DNA of 64,000 bases from Roseivirga seohaensis. GTDB lineage: Bacteria; Bacteroidota; Bacteroidia; Cytophagales; Cyclobacteriaceae. The stretch covers positions 1-64,000 of the forward strand of contig NZ_LRPB01000002.1 of NCBI RefSeq assembly GCF_001592945.1. The letters are read 5' to 3'. The position numbers and the translations under genes are program-made. This document shows, piece by piece, positions 1 through 9,083 of the stretch. Numbering within the stretch: the first letter of the stretch is position 1; the number at the start of each line of letters is the position of its first letter. The notes beneath the pieces were generated by a model. The model was not told the origin of the DNA. It ran no database searches and was given only the letters and a program-made list of their open reading frames with translations.

Positions 1-21
1 CTGATTCCTGATTCCTGATTC
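1..21. repeat. Three tandem CTGATTC heptamers
   Basis: The window opens with three perfect copies of the heptamer CTGATTC, followed by a loose ACTAATAACTAAT stretch up to about base 42. It lies just 3' of the DUF4924 gene. The array is cut by the window edge, so its full length is unknown. It looks like simple intergenic repeat DNA; no function can be read from it. Confidence 0.6.
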
Positions 22-41
22 CCCTCATAACTAATAACTAA

Positions 42-563
42 TCAACCCTTAACCTTCACCGATAGATACGAGAGTACATTCCCAAAGTGATCAAGCTGTG
101 CTAAGGTGTCGTCTAGAATTTCTTTTCCATTCATTCTGGCAATCAGTAAACCCAAAATGCCATTAAGGCAAGCTTGAATGGGGTCGTTGACTAAGCCGTT
201 AGACTCAACAATAGAAGCACGAATAGCAGGACGCGCACGATTGAAAATTGCGCGGTAGTTTTCATCATCCACCTGAAGCTGTAAACTAAGGTCAGAAAGA
301 CGTTTTACTTCATCCTGAACAAAGCTCAGATGGCCTTCGCGCTCCAGTTTTTCTTCCTTCATTTGAGCAATGATGCCATTGTACCATTCAGTCAGTTCCG
401 CTTTTCCTTCCGCATTTAAGCTTTCTTCAGGAATATTTTTCACCACATGGTTCTCAATCTTTTGAATATCGAACTCAAAATTCCGAACCAACATTTCGGT
501 TTGGTACATGTAAACGATGTATTCCGATAGGTTCTGTCTCTTTTTCTTGTCTGCCAATAACAT
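42..563 (-). CDS. DUF4924 family protein
   Basis: Encodes a 173-residue soluble, mostly helical and highly charged protein with no signal peptide. The opening (LLADKKKRQNLSEYIVYMYQ) and a later segment around 'QACLNGILGLLIARMNGKEI' match what I recall of the Bacteroidota-restricted DUF4924 family, whose role is unknown. The gene is divergent from lepA. The ATG at 563 sits 4 bases downstream of a good TAATTTTG box, which supports this start and implies a very short leader. Family assignment is by recall; the function is unknown. Confidence 0.8.
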   Translation of the reverse strand: MLLADKKKRQNLSEYIVYMYQTEMLVRNFEFDIQKIENHVVKNIPEESLNAEGKAELTEWYNGIIAQMKEEKLEREGHLSFVQDEVKRLSDLSLQLQVDDENYRAIFNRARPAIRASIVESNGLVNDPIQACLNGILGLLIARMNGKEILDDTLAQLDHFGNVLSYLSVKVKG

Positions 564-567
564 AGTG

Positions 568-597
568 CAAAATTAATGGTTATGCCCACAAAGCAAA
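568..597 (-). promoter_or_regulatory. Bacteroidota-type promoter of the DUF4924 gene
   Basis: On the minus strand a TTTG (594-597) is followed after 18 bases by TAATTTTG (568-575). This matches the Bacteroidota -33/-7 consensus TTTG...TAnnTTTG. The ATG at 563 follows almost at once, so the mRNA would be nearly leaderless. Confidence 0.55.
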
Positions 598-612
598 TGC
601 ATCATAATTTTC

Positions 613-620
613 TATTTTTG
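613..620 (+). promoter_or_regulatory. Candidate -7 box of lepA
   Basis: TATTTTTG matches the Bacteroidota -7 consensus TAnnTTTG and lies 17 bases before the lepA ATG. No convincing TTG -33 element is seen at the usual distance. Confidence 0.45.
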
Positions 621-637
621 CACTTCTTTTAAAAATT

Positions 638-2425
638 ATGGAGAGAATCAGGAATTTCTGCATTATCGCACACATCGACCACGGTAAGAGTACTTTGGCC
701 GATCGTCTACTTCAGTTCACTGGAACCGTTGGCGATCGCGACATGCAGAATCAGTTGTTGGACAACATGGACTTGGAACGTGAACGTGGTATTACTATCA
801 AGAGTCACGCTATCCAAATGAAATATATGCATAAGGGTGAGGAATATACCCTCAACCTTATCGACACCCCCGGACACGTGGATTTTTCATATGAAGTATC
901 TCGATCAATTGCTGCCTGCGAAGGCGCATTGCTTATTGTAGATGCTTCTCAGGGTGTGGAGGCGCAAACTATTTCTAACCTTTATTTGGCTTTGAATCAC
1001 GACCTGGAAATTATTCCAGTGCTCAATAAAATAGATTTACCAGGTGCTATGCCTGAAGAAATGACGGATCAGGTGGTAGAACTAATCGGCTGCGACCCCG
1101 AAGACGTTATCAGAGCCAGTGGAAAAGAAGGGTTGGGTATTGAAGATATTCTAACAGCCATTTGCGAAAAAATTCCAGCGCCAAAAGGTGATCCTACAGC
1201 ACCTTTGAGAGCGATGATCTTCGATTCAGTGTTCAACTCTTTTAGAGGTATCGAAGTAATTTTCCGTGTGTTTGATGGAACCATCAAAAAAGGAGATAAG
1301 ATTAAATTCGTAAATACGGATAGGGTTTATAATGCCGATGAAATTGGTATTCTGAAGCTGAAACAACAACCCGAAAAAGAAATTAGCGCAGGAAACGTGG
1401 GCTACCTCATTTCTGGAATTAAAGTGGCCAAAGAGGTGAAAGTGGGTGACACCATTACACACCCAGATCGTCCAACCACTAATATTATTAAAGGTTTTGA
1501 AGATGTAAAGCCAATGGTTTTTGCAGGTATTTACCCTGTAGAAACTTCTGAATTCGAAGAATTGAGGGCTTCTATGGAGAAACTTCAATTGAATGATGCT
1601 TCCTTAGTTTGGGAGCCTGAAACATCTGCCGCTTTGGGCTTTGGCTTCCGTTGTGGTTTCTTAGGTATGCTTCACCTAGAAATTATTCAGGAAAGGCTAG
1701 AGCGTGAATTTGACATGACGGTAATTACTACCGTTCCTTCGGTTCAGTTTCATGCGGTAAGAACAGATGGATCTATTCTTAAAATTAATGCTCCGTCTGA
1801 AATGCCTGACCCTTCTTCTATTTCGCATTTAGAAGAGCCATTTATTCGCGCTCAAATTATTTCTAAGTCGGAGTATGTAGGCGGAATTATTGGCCTGTGT
1901 ATGGATAAGCGTGGAATCATTAAAAACCAAGTTTACCTCACAAGCGACAGAGTAGAACTAACTTTCGAAATGCCTTTGGCCGAAATCGTTTTCGATTTCT
2001 TTGATAAGCTAAAAACCATCTCTCGTGGTTATGCATCGCTCGATTATGAGTTGATTGGCTTCCGTCAGTCTACCATGGTGAAATTAGATATTCAATTGAA
2101 TGGTGAAAAAGTAGATGCACTTTCGGCCATTGTTCACCGCGATAAAGCCTACGAATGGGGAAAGAGGCTATGCGAGAAATTGCAGGAGCTTATTCCACGT
2201 CAAATGTTTGAAATCGCAATTCAGGCTTCGATTGGGACGAAAATTATTGCCAGAGAAACCGTGAAAGCTTTGCGTAAAAACGTTTTGGCGAAATGTTATG
2301 GTGGTGATATTTCGAGAAAAAGAAAATTACTCGAAAAACAGAAAAAAGGTAAGAAAAGAATGCGTCAGGTAGGTAATGTGGAAATTCCACAAGAAGCATT
2401 TATGGCGGTTCTTAAGTTAGATTAA
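638..2425 (+). CDS. lepA: Elongation factor 4 (LepA GTPase)
   Basis: Ribosome-associated GTPase that acts on stalled or mis-translocated ribosomes. At 595 residues it is the usual family length. G-domain motifs are visible: the P-loop AHIDHGKS (about residues 11-18), DTPGH (76-80) and NKID (130-133). These are followed by domain II, EF-G-like domains and the LepA C-terminal region with [20 protein letters not shown] and a lysine-rich end. The ATG at 638 is the only reasonable start. folD begins 10 bases after the stop, so the two genes are probably cotranscribed. Confidence 0.98.
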   Translation: MERIRNFCIIAHIDHGKSTLADRLLQFTGTVGDRDMQNQLLDNMDLERERGITIKSHAIQMKYMHKGEEYTLNLIDTPGHVDFSYEVSRSIAACEGALLIVDASQGVEAQTISNLYLALNHDLEIIPVLNKIDLPGAMPEEMTDQVVELIGCDPEDVIRASGKEGLGIEDILTAICEKIPAPKGDPTAPLRAMIFDSVFNSFRGIEVIFRVFDGTIKKGDKIKFVNTDRVYNADEIGILKLKQQPEKEISAGNVGYLISGIKVAKEVKVGDTITHPDRPTTNIIKGFEDVKPMVFAGIYPVETSEFEELRASMEKLQLNDASLVWEPETSAALGFGFRCGFLGMLHLEIIQERLEREFDMTVITTVPSVQFHAVRTDGSILKINAPSEMPDPSSISHLEEPFIRAQIISKSEYVGGIIGLCMDKRGIIKNQVYLTSDRVELTFEMPLAEIVFDFFDKLKTISRGYASLDYELIGFRQSTMVKLDIQLNGEKVDALSAIVHRDKAYEWGKRLCEKLQELIPRQMFEIAIQASIGTKIIARETVKALRKNVLAKCYGGDISRKRKLLEKQKKGKKRMRQVGNVEIPQEAFMAVLKLD

Positions 2426-2435
2426 AGCATAAACA

Positions 2436-3317
2436 ATGGCATATCAATTATTGGATGGAAAAGGCACAGCTCAATCCATAAAAGATGAGTTGAAAAATAA
2501 AGTAGCACAGATAAAAGCTGAAGGAGGAAAAACCCCTCATTTGGCTGCTGTTTTGGTGGGTAATGATGGCGCAAGTCAAACCTATGTGAACGCCAAAGTA
2601 AAAGCCTGCGAGCAAATCGGATTTGGCTCTACCTTGATTCATCTACCTGAAGAAACTTCTGAAGTTGAGGTGTTGGCCACTGTTCAGAAATTGAATGATG
2701 ACCCTGAAATTGATGGCTTTATCGTTCAAGTGCCGCTTCCTAAACAAATTGACGAGCAAAAAGTAGTGGAGGCCATTCTTCCAAATAAAGATGTAGACGG
2801 ATTCCACCCAGTGAATTTGGGTAAAATGCTTTTAGGATTGCCTACACTTTTACCTGCTACGCCAAAAGGAATGATGCTTTTGTTAGAGCGCAATGGTATT
2901 GAAACTTCTGGTAAACATTGCGTGGTTATTGGTCGAAGCAATACAGTGGGTACACCAATTAGTGTTTTAATGTCGAGAAACGGCAACCCAGGAAATGCAA
3001 CGGTAACTCTTTGCCACAGCCGAACCAAAAACTTAGCTGAAATTACAAAGCAAGCCGATATTCTTATCGTTGCTATTGGTAAGGAAGGTTTCGTTTCTGC
3101 CGATATGGTAAAAGAAGGTGCAACTGTAATTGATGTTGGAATCCATAGAGTTCCGTCTGATCAAACCAAGTCGGGCTTTAAGTTAAAAGGCGATGTGAAG
3201 TTTGATGAAGTAGCACCAAAGTGTGAGTTCATTACGCCTGTACCGGGTGGTGTTGGTCCAATGACGATCGCTTCATTACTCTGGAATACTTTCCTTACTT
3301 CACAGAAATTAGTTTAA
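2436..3317 (+). CDS. folD: Bifunctional methylenetetrahydrofolate dehydrogenase / methenyltetrahydrofolate cyclohydrolase
   Basis: Cytosolic one-carbon enzyme that interconverts 5,10-methylene-, 5,10-methenyl- and 10-formyl-tetrahydrofolate with NADP. The 293-residue product is of typical length. It has the FolD signature around [13 protein letters not shown], the Q-V-P-L-P loop, [13 protein letters not shown], and the dinucleotide motif [12 protein letters not shown]. The end carries [16 protein letters not shown], also diagnostic. It follows lepA by 10 bases. Confidence 0.97.
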   Translation: MAYQLLDGKGTAQSIKDELKNKVAQIKAEGGKTPHLAAVLVGNDGASQTYVNAKVKACEQIGFGSTLIHLPEETSEVEVLATVQKLNDDPEIDGFIVQVPLPKQIDEQKVVEAILPNKDVDGFHPVNLGKMLLGLPTLLPATPKGMMLLLERNGIETSGKHCVVIGRSNTVGTPISVLMSRNGNPGNATVTLCHSRTKNLAEITKQADILIVAIGKEGFVSADMVKEGATVIDVGIHRVPSDQTKSGFKLKGDVKFDEVAPKCEFITPVPGGVGPMTIASLLWNTFLTSQKLV

Positions 3318-3327
3318 CCGCTTTAAA

Positions 3328-3366
3328 GTCATCCTGTCCCGAGAATTCGGGATGTTTCAGGATCTG
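3328..3366. repeat. REP-like palindromic element
   Basis: Between folD and queE lie nested inverted repeats: an inner TCCCGA/TCGGGA pair around GAAT and an outer ATCCTG/CAGGAT pair (3331-3362). The sequence resembles short 'catcctg...caggatct' palindromes that I recall as dispersed in many Bacteroidota intergenic regions. It could also act as a terminator for folD, although no T-run follows. No second copy is present in this window. Confidence 0.45.
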
Positions 3367-3411
3367 TCAAATAGAACCCGCAGTTTCAACACCCTGCTTT
3401 AAAAAATTGAG

Positions 3412-4029
3412 ATGTCAAAAACGATGAAAACCACACAGCTTCCTGTAATGGAAGCTTTTTATACCATTCAAGGAGAAGGTCATTTCTCTGGAAATTCAGC
3501 ATATTTTATTCGATTGGGCGGTTGCGATGTGGGCTGCGTTTGGTGCGATGTGAAAGATTCTTGGGATGCCAGTCAATGGCCAAAAGAATCTGTGGAGGAA
3601 ATCGTTGCTAATGCTTCGGTACATCCGGGGCGTTTGGCCGTAGTGACAGGCGGTGAGCCTTTGATGTACGATATGACCGACCTAACGAACCAACTTCACG
3701 CAGCAGGGTTTCAAACGAATATTGAAACTTCTGGTGCGCATCCGCTTTCAGGCAATTGGGATTGGTTGTGTTTTTCGCCCAAGAAATTTAAAGCTCCAAA
3801 AGAAGAGTTTTATGCTGCTGCCGATGAGCTCAAAGTCATTATTTTCAATAAAAGCGACTTTAAATGGGCCGAAGCACATGCTGCAAAAATGAATGAAAAC
3901 AGTTTGCTGTACATGCAGCCGGAATGGGATCAGTCGGAAAAAATGCTGCCCGAAATTATTGAGTATGTAAAAAATAACCCCAAGTGGAAAATATCCTTAC
4001 AAACTCATAAGTTTATGAATATACCGTAG
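3412..4029 (+). CDS. queE: 7-carboxy-7-deazaguanine synthase (radical SAM)
   Basis: Radical-SAM enzyme converting 6-carboxytetrahydropterin to 7-carboxy-7-deazaguanine in queuosine synthesis. The cluster-binding cysteines are visible as C38-x3-C42-x2-C45, preceded by the family opening YTIQGEGHFSG and followed by VVTGGEPLM, the SAM-binding segment. At 205 residues it fits the compact QueE class. No other queuosine genes (queC, queD) are in the window. The next gene starts 9 bases after the stop. Confidence 0.93.
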   Translation: MSKTMKTTQLPVMEAFYTIQGEGHFSGNSAYFIRLGGCDVGCVWCDVKDSWDASQWPKESVEEIVANASVHPGRLAVVTGGEPLMYDMTDLTNQLHAAGFQTNIETSGAHPLSGNWDWLCFSPKKFKAPKEEFYAAADELKVIIFNKSDFKWAEAHAAKMNENSLLYMQPEWDQSEKMLPEIIEYVKNNPKWKISLQTHKFMNIP

Positions 4030-4038
4030 TTTAGCTAT

Positions 4039-5916
4039 TTGAGGTTTTTCATTACCATATCCTTTCTCTTTTGTGTTCTTCTGGCCAACGGCCAAGAAGT
4101 AGATAAACTTCATACCCGAAATAAGAAGGCGATTGAGCTTTACAAAGAGGCACAATCGCTCGATCACGTTGGCAATTACTACAAGTCATATAACCTTTTG
4201 CTCGAAGCCTTAAAGCGTGATGATAGTTTTGATGAAGCCATTTTGCTGACACATCAGATTTTGATCAAGAGGGGAGAGCTTGAAAAAGCGCTTCAGCTTT
4301 ACGATGAATATGTGGAAGAGGTGGATCAACAGTTCAAAAACAGAATGCTGGCCGATGCCGCTTATGCCTTATTTTCTGAAGGAAAATATGAGCAAGCCAA
4401 AAACCTGAAAGATCAAATCGAAGGGCGTGTTTTGGGCTTAGATGCTGCATTGTTTGAAATCGTTACTTCCTCCATTGATTATGCCCTTGAAGGAAGTGCT
4501 AACCCACGAAATATTGACTTTGAAAAACTTCCAGCCCCACTCAATAATCGATCGCAACAGTATTTCCCTTCCATTACGGCTTCGGGTCTTTTGGTTTACA
4601 CCGTTCGTTATAATCAGGGCAGAGGTGATGAAAACCTATTCTTTAGCCAGAGGGATGGTGAAGCTTGGAGCCAACCGCTAGAGATTTCTGAAAAAATTAA
4701 TACCGATAGAAACGAAGGAACGGCCTCTATTTCGGCTGACGGAAATACTTTGGTGTACACTGGTTGCAATGCGCCAGATGGCCTTGGAAGTTGCGATTTG
4801 TACATCAGCTATAGAGAAGGAAGTGATTGGTCGAAGCCCAGAAATTTAGGGGAGGCAGTGAACACAATTCATTGGGAATCTCAGCCTTCGCTTTCTCAAG
4901 ATGGCCGTGAGCTTTACTTTGTCAGTGCCCGGCCTAATGGTGAAGGCGGACAAGACATTTATAAATCAACAAAACAGAATGGGAAATGGATGGAGGCCGT
5001 GAATTTAGGGCCAAGCATCAACACTCGTTTCGATGATTGCTCTCCGTACATTCATCCCAATGGGGTTAATTTATTCTTTGCCTCACGCGGCAGATTGGGC
5101 TTTGGAGGCTATGATTTATACGAAACAGAACAGCTTGGCCAAGGCGAATGGTCGGAGCCAAGAAACTTGGGTTATCCTATCAATAACCACAGAAATCAGG
5201 TGGGTTACACCATCAGCATTGACGGCTGGGCCTATTACAGCGACAACCATTTCGATGGCTCTTCGAGCTTGTATCGGTTTAAATTGCCAGACGATTTAAT
5301 TCCGAAACAGTTGGTGGATTACAAGCAAGGCTTGGTGCTCAGTGCTGCCGATAGCACTCCGCTTTTTTCTGAAATCTATGTGGCCGATATCGCTAAAGAC
5401 TCCATTCGTTCACGCACTTATTCTGACTTTGAAGGTGGCCGGTTTAATTTGGTGCTGCCCAAAGTAGAAGATGCCAACCTGTATGTAAAAAAGCGAGGTT
5501 ATTTGCTGTATAAAGAAGAAGTTGATGTTTTGTGGGAAAACGGGAATGAAGCCACCATTTACCTTCAGCCCATTAAGAAAGGCGAAAAGTTGATTTTAAA
5601 CGATATTCTTTTCGAATTGAATAGTGCCGAACTCAGCAAAAAGGCCACTAAGGAACTGGATATTGTGGTTGATTTTCTCAAAGATAATCCCGAACTACTC
5701 ATTGAAATTGGCGGCCATACCGACACTTCTGGAGAGGAAGCCTATAACTTGAACCTCTCTACCGAAAGGGCAAAATCAGTGCTTAACTACTTTGTCAATA
5801 AAGGCTTACCAAAAGAGACTTTTGTTTATAAAGGCTATGGTGAAACTATGCCGATTGAAGAAGGCATTTCTCCAAAAAACAGAAGAATCGAAGTGTCTAT
5901 TCTAGACATTAAGTAG
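4039..5916 (+). CDS. PorE-like OmpA-family protein (TPR, PD40 propeller, OmpA domain)
   Basis: Envelope protein of 625 residues. In order: an N-terminal hydrophobic signal segment (first ~18 residues, ending ANGQ), TPR-like helices (~20-140), a PD40/WD40-like propeller with repeated 'SADGNTLVYTG', 'SQDGRELYFVS' and 'HPNGVNLFFAS' blades (~160-430), a carboxypeptidase-regulatory-like beta domain (~430-515), and a C-terminal OmpA peptidoglycan-binding domain (GGHTDTSGEEAYNLNLSTER, KGYGE, NRRIEV). This order matches PorE, the peptidoglycan-anchoring component of the type IX secretion system. The same layout also occurs in paralogues of unknown role, so the T9SS assignment is inference. The start is TTG, directly before the signal segment. 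Confidence 0.8.
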   Translation: MRFFITISFLFCVLLANGQEVDKLHTRNKKAIELYKEAQSLDHVGNYYKSYNLLLEALKRDDSFDEAILLTHQILIKRGELEKALQLYDEYVEEVDQQFKNRMLADAAYALFSEGKYEQAKNLKDQIEGRVLGLDAALFEIVTSSIDYALEGSANPRNIDFEKLPAPLNNRSQQYFPSITASGLLVYTVRYNQGRGDENLFFSQRDGEAWSQPLEISEKINTDRNEGTASISADGNTLVYTGCNAPDGLGSCDLYISYREGSDWSKPRNLGEAVNTIHWESQPSLSQDGRELYFVSARPNGEGGQDIYKSTKQNGKWMEAVNLGPSINTRFDDCSPYIHPNGVNLFFASRGRLGFGGYDLYETEQLGQGEWSEPRNLGYPINNHRNQVGYTISIDGWAYYSDNHFDGSSSLYRFKLPDDLIPKQLVDYKQGLVLSAADSTPLFSEIYVADIAKDSIRSRTYSDFEGGRFNLVLPKVEDANLYVKKRGYLLYKEEVDVLWENGNEATIYLQPIKKGEKLILNDILFELNSAELSKKATKELDIVVDFLKDNPELLIEIGGHTDTSGEEAYNLNLSTERAKSVLNYFVNKGLPKETFVYKGYGETMPIEEGISPKNRRIEVSILDIK

Positions 5917-5986
5917 TTCAGGCTGAGTAAGCGACTTTTCGTAAAATAAGTCCGCTATTTACTATTTTGAACCTTCAGCTTATTAT

Positions 5987-5994
5987 TAACTTTG
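5987..5994 (+). promoter_or_regulatory. TAACTTTG box just upstream of the lysine/alanine dehydrogenase gene
   Basis: TAACTTTG matches TAnnTTTG and ends 4 bases before the ATG at 5998. If used, the transcript would begin at or next to the start codon. No -33 motif is evident. Confidence 0.35.
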
Positions 5995-5997
5995 AAC

Positions 5998-7212
5998 ATG
6001 CAAGAATTGAAAATCGGAATCATTAAAGAAGGTAAAGTGCCGGTAGACAGGCGCGTACCGGTTACTCCAACTCAAGTTGAAACGCTGTTGAATACTTATG
6101 ATAATGTGACTGTACATTGTCAGCGAAGCGATATTCGTTGTTTCGAAGATTCGGAATATCAACAAGCAGGAGCCATTTTGGTGGATGATGTATCTGATTG
6201 CGATATTATTTTGGGTGTAAAAGAAGTGCCCATTAATATGTTGGCCGATGGAAAAACCCATTTCTTTTTCTCGCATACCATAAAAAAACAAGAGTATAAT
6301 CGAGGCTTGCTTCAAACCATTCTTGAAAAACAAATCCGATTGGTTGACTGGGAATGCCTGACCAATCTGCAACATCAAAGGTTAATCGCTTTTGGTCGTT
6401 ACGCGGGTATTGTTGGGGCTTATAACGGAATTCTGACTTACGGAAAACGCTATAACCTTTTCCACTTGCGTCCTGCCAACAAATGCTTTGATATGGAGGA
6501 TATGCAGAAGGAATACAGCAAGGTAAAACTGCCAGCCATTAAAATTGCGCTTACTGGTGGTGGCCGTGTTTCTAAAGGTGCTATGGAAGTGCTTACTGGT
6601 ATGAAAATCAGAAAAGTGAGTCCTGTTGAATTCTTGACCGAATACTTCAATGAGCCTGTATATACCCAACTCAATACCAGAGATTATAACCAGCGCATTG
6701 GTGGCGGTTCTTTTAGCCGAGATGAATTCTATCAGAATCCAGCGAATTACGAATCGAGCTTTGGGCAGTATGCTAAAAAGGCTGATATACTGATTGCTGG
6801 GGCTTTTTGGGACCCAAAAGCACCTGTACTTTTTACCAAGGAAGATGCCAACAGAAGCGAATTTAAGATTCGTGTAATTGCAGATATTACCTGTGATATC
6901 GAAGGTTCAATTCCTTCTACCATTCGCCCAAGTACAATTGCAGACCCTGTTTACGATTATAACCCAAGCGATAATAAAGAAGAATCTGCCTTTGCTGATG
7001 AGGGAAATATTACCGTGATGGCGGTAGATAATTTGCCTTGCGAATTGCCTAGAAATGCTTCTGAAGATTTTGGGAAGGAATTTCTCAAACACATTTTGCC
7101 AAACCTTGTGGGCGAAGATAAAGATAGAATTATTGAAAGGGCTACCATTTGTCAGAATGGTAAACTGATGCCCGATTACGCTTACCTCCAAGATTTTGTA
7201 GATGAACATTAA
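5998..7212 (+). CDS. NAD(P)-dependent alanine dehydrogenase / saccharopine dehydrogenase family enzyme
   Basis: Amino-acid dehydrogenase of the AlaDH/PNT and lysine-forming saccharopine dehydrogenase superfamily. The N-terminus KIGIIKEGKVPVDRRVPVTP is the hallmark of this fold. The mid-protein segment KIALTGGGRVSKGAMEVL is the nucleotide-binding turn. The 404-residue length from the ATG at 5998 fits. An upstream in-frame TTG (5992) is less likely because the conserved motif begins right after the ATG. The C-terminus overlaps deoC by 11 bases. The exact substrate (saccharopine, alanine or another amino acid) cannot be decided by eye. Confidence 0.82.
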   Translation: MQELKIGIIKEGKVPVDRRVPVTPTQVETLLNTYDNVTVHCQRSDIRCFEDSEYQQAGAILVDDVSDCDIILGVKEVPINMLADGKTHFFFSHTIKKQEYNRGLLQTILEKQIRLVDWECLTNLQHQRLIAFGRYAGIVGAYNGILTYGKRYNLFHLRPANKCFDMEDMQKEYSKVKLPAIKIALTGGGRVSKGAMEVLTGMKIRKVSPVEFLTEYFNEPVYTQLNTRDYNQRIGGGSFSRDEFYQNPANYESSFGQYAKKADILIAGAFWDPKAPVLFTKEDANRSEFKIRVIADITCDIEGSIPSTIRPSTIADPVYDYNPSDNKEESAFADEGNITVMAVDNLPCELPRNASEDFGKEFLKHILPNLVGEDKDRIIERATICQNGKLMPDYAYLQDFVDEH

Positions 7213-7867
7213 TCATTACCTAGAGCACACCAACCTTAAGCCAACCATTACCGCAAACGACATTGATCGATTGGTGGCTGAGGCCAAAGAACACCAGTTG
7301 TTTGGGATTTGTGTTCCTCCGTTTTGGGTGAAGAAGGCCGCTAGAGAAATTGGTACTGCCGACATTCAGTTGGTAACGGTGATTGGTTTTCCTTTAGGTT
7401 ACCAAATGACAGAAACCAAAGTAACCGAGATTGAAAAAGCCATTGAAAACGGTGCCAATGAACTGGATATTGTCATGAACATTTCGGCTTTTAAAACAGG
7501 CTTGCCTTGGACGAAAATAGAACTCGCCAAGTGTGCTAAAATTATCCACGAGGCCGATTGCCTGATGAAGGTGATTATTGAAACATCTTATTTGACCAAT
7601 GAAGAAATTGTATTGGCCTCTAAACTCTGTGCCGATGCTGGAACCGACTTTGTAAAAACCTCTACGGGTTTTTCTAATGCTGGCGCAAAAGTAGAACACA
7701 TCAAACTGATGCGTAGAAGTTTACCCTCGAACGTAGGCTTAAAAGCTTCTGGAGGCATTAAAACCTTGGCAGATGCTCAAGCCCTTATTAATGCCGGAGC
7801 CGATAGATTAGGCGTTTCCTCCGCAGTTGCCATTATGGAAGAATACTATGCAAGCCAAAAGAATTAA
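7202..7867 (+). CDS. deoC: Deoxyribose-phosphate aldolase
   Basis: Class I aldolase that cleaves 2-deoxyribose-5-phosphate to glyceraldehyde-3-phosphate and acetaldehyde in deoxynucleoside salvage. The 221-residue TIM barrel shows ANELDIVMNISAFK, the Schiff-base strand LMKVIIETSYL, FVKTSTGFSNAGAKVEH and GLKASGGIKTL with its conserved lysine. It overlaps the preceding gene by 11 bases and the following acyP by 20 bases, so the three form a tight operon. Confidence 0.96.
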   Translation: MNINHYLEHTNLKPTITANDIDRLVAEAKEHQLFGICVPPFWVKKAAREIGTADIQLVTVIGFPLGYQMTETKVTEIEKAIENGANELDIVMNISAFKTGLPWTKIELAKCAKIIHEADCLMKVIIETSYLTNEEIVLASKLCADAGTDFVKTSTGFSNAGAKVEHIKLMRRSLPSNVGLKASGGIKTLADAQALINAGADRLGVSSAVAIMEEYYASQKN

Positions 7868-8117
7868 GGTAACAGGTAAAGTTCAAGGTGTCTATTTTCG
7901 AGCTTCAACCCAAGAGCAAGCAAAGCAACTTGGCATCAAAGGTTGGTGTAAGAATGAATCAGACGGATCTGTTTTAATTATAGCCGAGGGTTCTGAAGAA
8001 AACTTAAATGCTTTGGTGAGCTGGTGCCATCATGGCCCCTCCAATGCCAGCGTTGAAAATGTACTCGTAGAAAGTATTGTAGTGAGTGGATTTGAGGGGT
8101 TCGAAATAAAGCGATAA
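7848..8117 (+). CDS. acyP: Acylphosphatase
   Basis: Small enzyme (89 residues) hydrolysing acyl-phosphates. The signature KVQGVYFR places the catalytic arginine at residue 18, and GWCKNESDGSV places the catalytic asparagine at residue 36. The ATG at 7848 inside deoC is preferred over the earlier in-frame ATG at 7827, because family members start directly before the first beta strand. Its last 16 bases (8102-8117) recur exactly at 10790-10805 on the far side of an accessory block, so acyP appears to have been the insertion point. Confidence 0.95.
   Translation: MQAKRIKVTGKVQGVYFRASTQEQAKQLGIKGWCKNESDGSVLIIAEGSEENLNALVSWCHHGPSNASVENVLVESIVVSGFEGFEIKR
8102..8117. repeat. Left copy of a 16-bp direct repeat bounding an accessory block
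   Basis: CGAAATAAAGCGATAA, the last codons of acyP including its stop, is repeated without mismatch at 10790-10805. Just downstream both copies also run into CGCGC (8126-8130 and 10812-10816). This is the left boundary, attL-like or duplication-like, of the 8.1-10.8 kb insert. Confidence 0.75.
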
Positions 8118-8140
8118 ACTTCCTCCGCGCACTAGTCGTG

Positions 8141-8234
8141 GCGCCTCATTGCGCCTCTTTGAAATTCAAACTCTTTTGTCTAGCGTTGAGGTAAGCACCA
8201 GTTACCGCAGTGGGAAGTGAGTGCTAGTGGGAAA
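8141..8234 (-). repeat. Cassette-like repeat, copy 1
   Basis: This 94-base segment aligns with 9625-9719 at roughly three quarters identity by eye. The best-preserved part is TTTGTCTAGCGTTGAGG, preceded by a TTTGAA/TTCAAA inverted pair. It lies 3 bases beyond the stop of the minus-strand PIN-like gene. A 7-mer direct repeat GCGCCTC-att-GCGCCTC is at its left edge. The position (immediately 3' of a gene, same orientation as copy 2) is what a recombination site attached to a gene cassette would show. Confidence 0.7.
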
Positions 8235-8237
8235 TAA

Positions 8238-9083
8238 CTAAGTAAGCCGATTAGGCTTAGAGCCTGTTATGAGCAGATTATTTAACTCCTCTTTCAGTTT
8301 GCCTATATTCTTTCTCTTGCAAGTTCTTATTAGCGTTGATTTAGAACCAAAGTAATCAAATAAGAATTTTGATTTGTTGTAGCACTTATTGTCATTTGTT
8401 ATAAAGGCATGGCACAAGGAACCGTAAGCCGAATGGTTAGCATCATTTTTTAGGTTCTCAAAATTGCCTTTCTCCTTCATCGAATCTGGATAAAAGGAAA
8501 TCAGATCTAGGGCTGTGTATGCGGTATAGTAGTAATCTATATATGATAACTTATCATATCGACTACCACGTAGTTCCAATCCTTTCTTCAGGAAATTTTC
8601 TAGAGAGTCAGAGAGCTTTGCCTCCCTAATCATCTTGTCTAAATCAAGTACTTTATAGTTACATATTTTCGTCACATCTATGTTGAGGTGAGGTTGAATT
8701 ACGCCATCTCTAATTTGTCCATATCTGTTCGTAACAAGTTTTCTTAACCACTCGAAGAATCCCAGAACGAATCCCGAGTTGTTTTTAAGGTTAGAATGGA
8801 AAAATTCGGTTGGATCACGATTATCCAAGATGACTTTTTCTGACCCCCAATAACTTACGATACAAATGTTATTAGTCATTCGAGACAAGTGCAGAAGATC
8901 TTTTTGCAATTCGATTCTTTTACCACTACTTGTTTCACTCAGATCATCCAAGTGAGAGGAAGAATAAACCAACTGAATTTTATCTGAGTTAGCTTGGAGA
9001 AATGAATTTAATATCAAATGCGGCTCCAACTTTGGTTGTTTAAGAATCGAGTAGAGATTCCAATCTAAATAAACCCTAATCAT
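8238..9083 (-). CDS. PIN-like domain nuclease, putative toxin
   Basis: 281 residues, no signal peptide. The N-terminus VYLDWNLYSIL places an acidic residue at D7. A second acidic patch HLDDLSE lies near 46-50. The end of the domain has NDANHSAYGSLCHAFITND (D214, H217, D231). This spacing of acidic residues on hydrophobic strands is typical of PIN-like metal-dependent ribonucleases, and the DANH/ITND block is the clearest part. Its start overlaps the end of the 124-residue upstream gene by 4 bases (ATGA), indicating translational coupling. A toxin role is inferred from fold, pairing and location in an accessory block. Confidence 0.62.
   Translation of the reverse strand: MIRVYLDWNLYSILKQPKLEPHLILNSFLQANSDKIQLVYSSSHLDDLSETSSGKRIELQKDLLHLSRMTNNICIVSYWGSEKVILDNRDPTEFFHSNLKNNSGFVLGFFEWLRKLVTNRYGQIRDGVIQPHLNIDVTKICNYKVLDLDKMIREAKLSDSLENFLKKGLELRGSRYDKLSYIDYYYTAYTALDLISFYPDSMKEKGNFENLKNDANHSAYGSLCHAFITNDNKCYNKSKFLFDYFGSKSTLIRTCKRKNIGKLKEELNNLLITGSKPNRLT

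Noticed and set aside
1226-1588. Antisense frames inside lepA, and likewise inside folD, the M14 peptidase, RND pump and aldehyde dehydrogenase genes
   Set aside because: They lie entirely within strongly supported genes and have shadow composition without recognisable domains.
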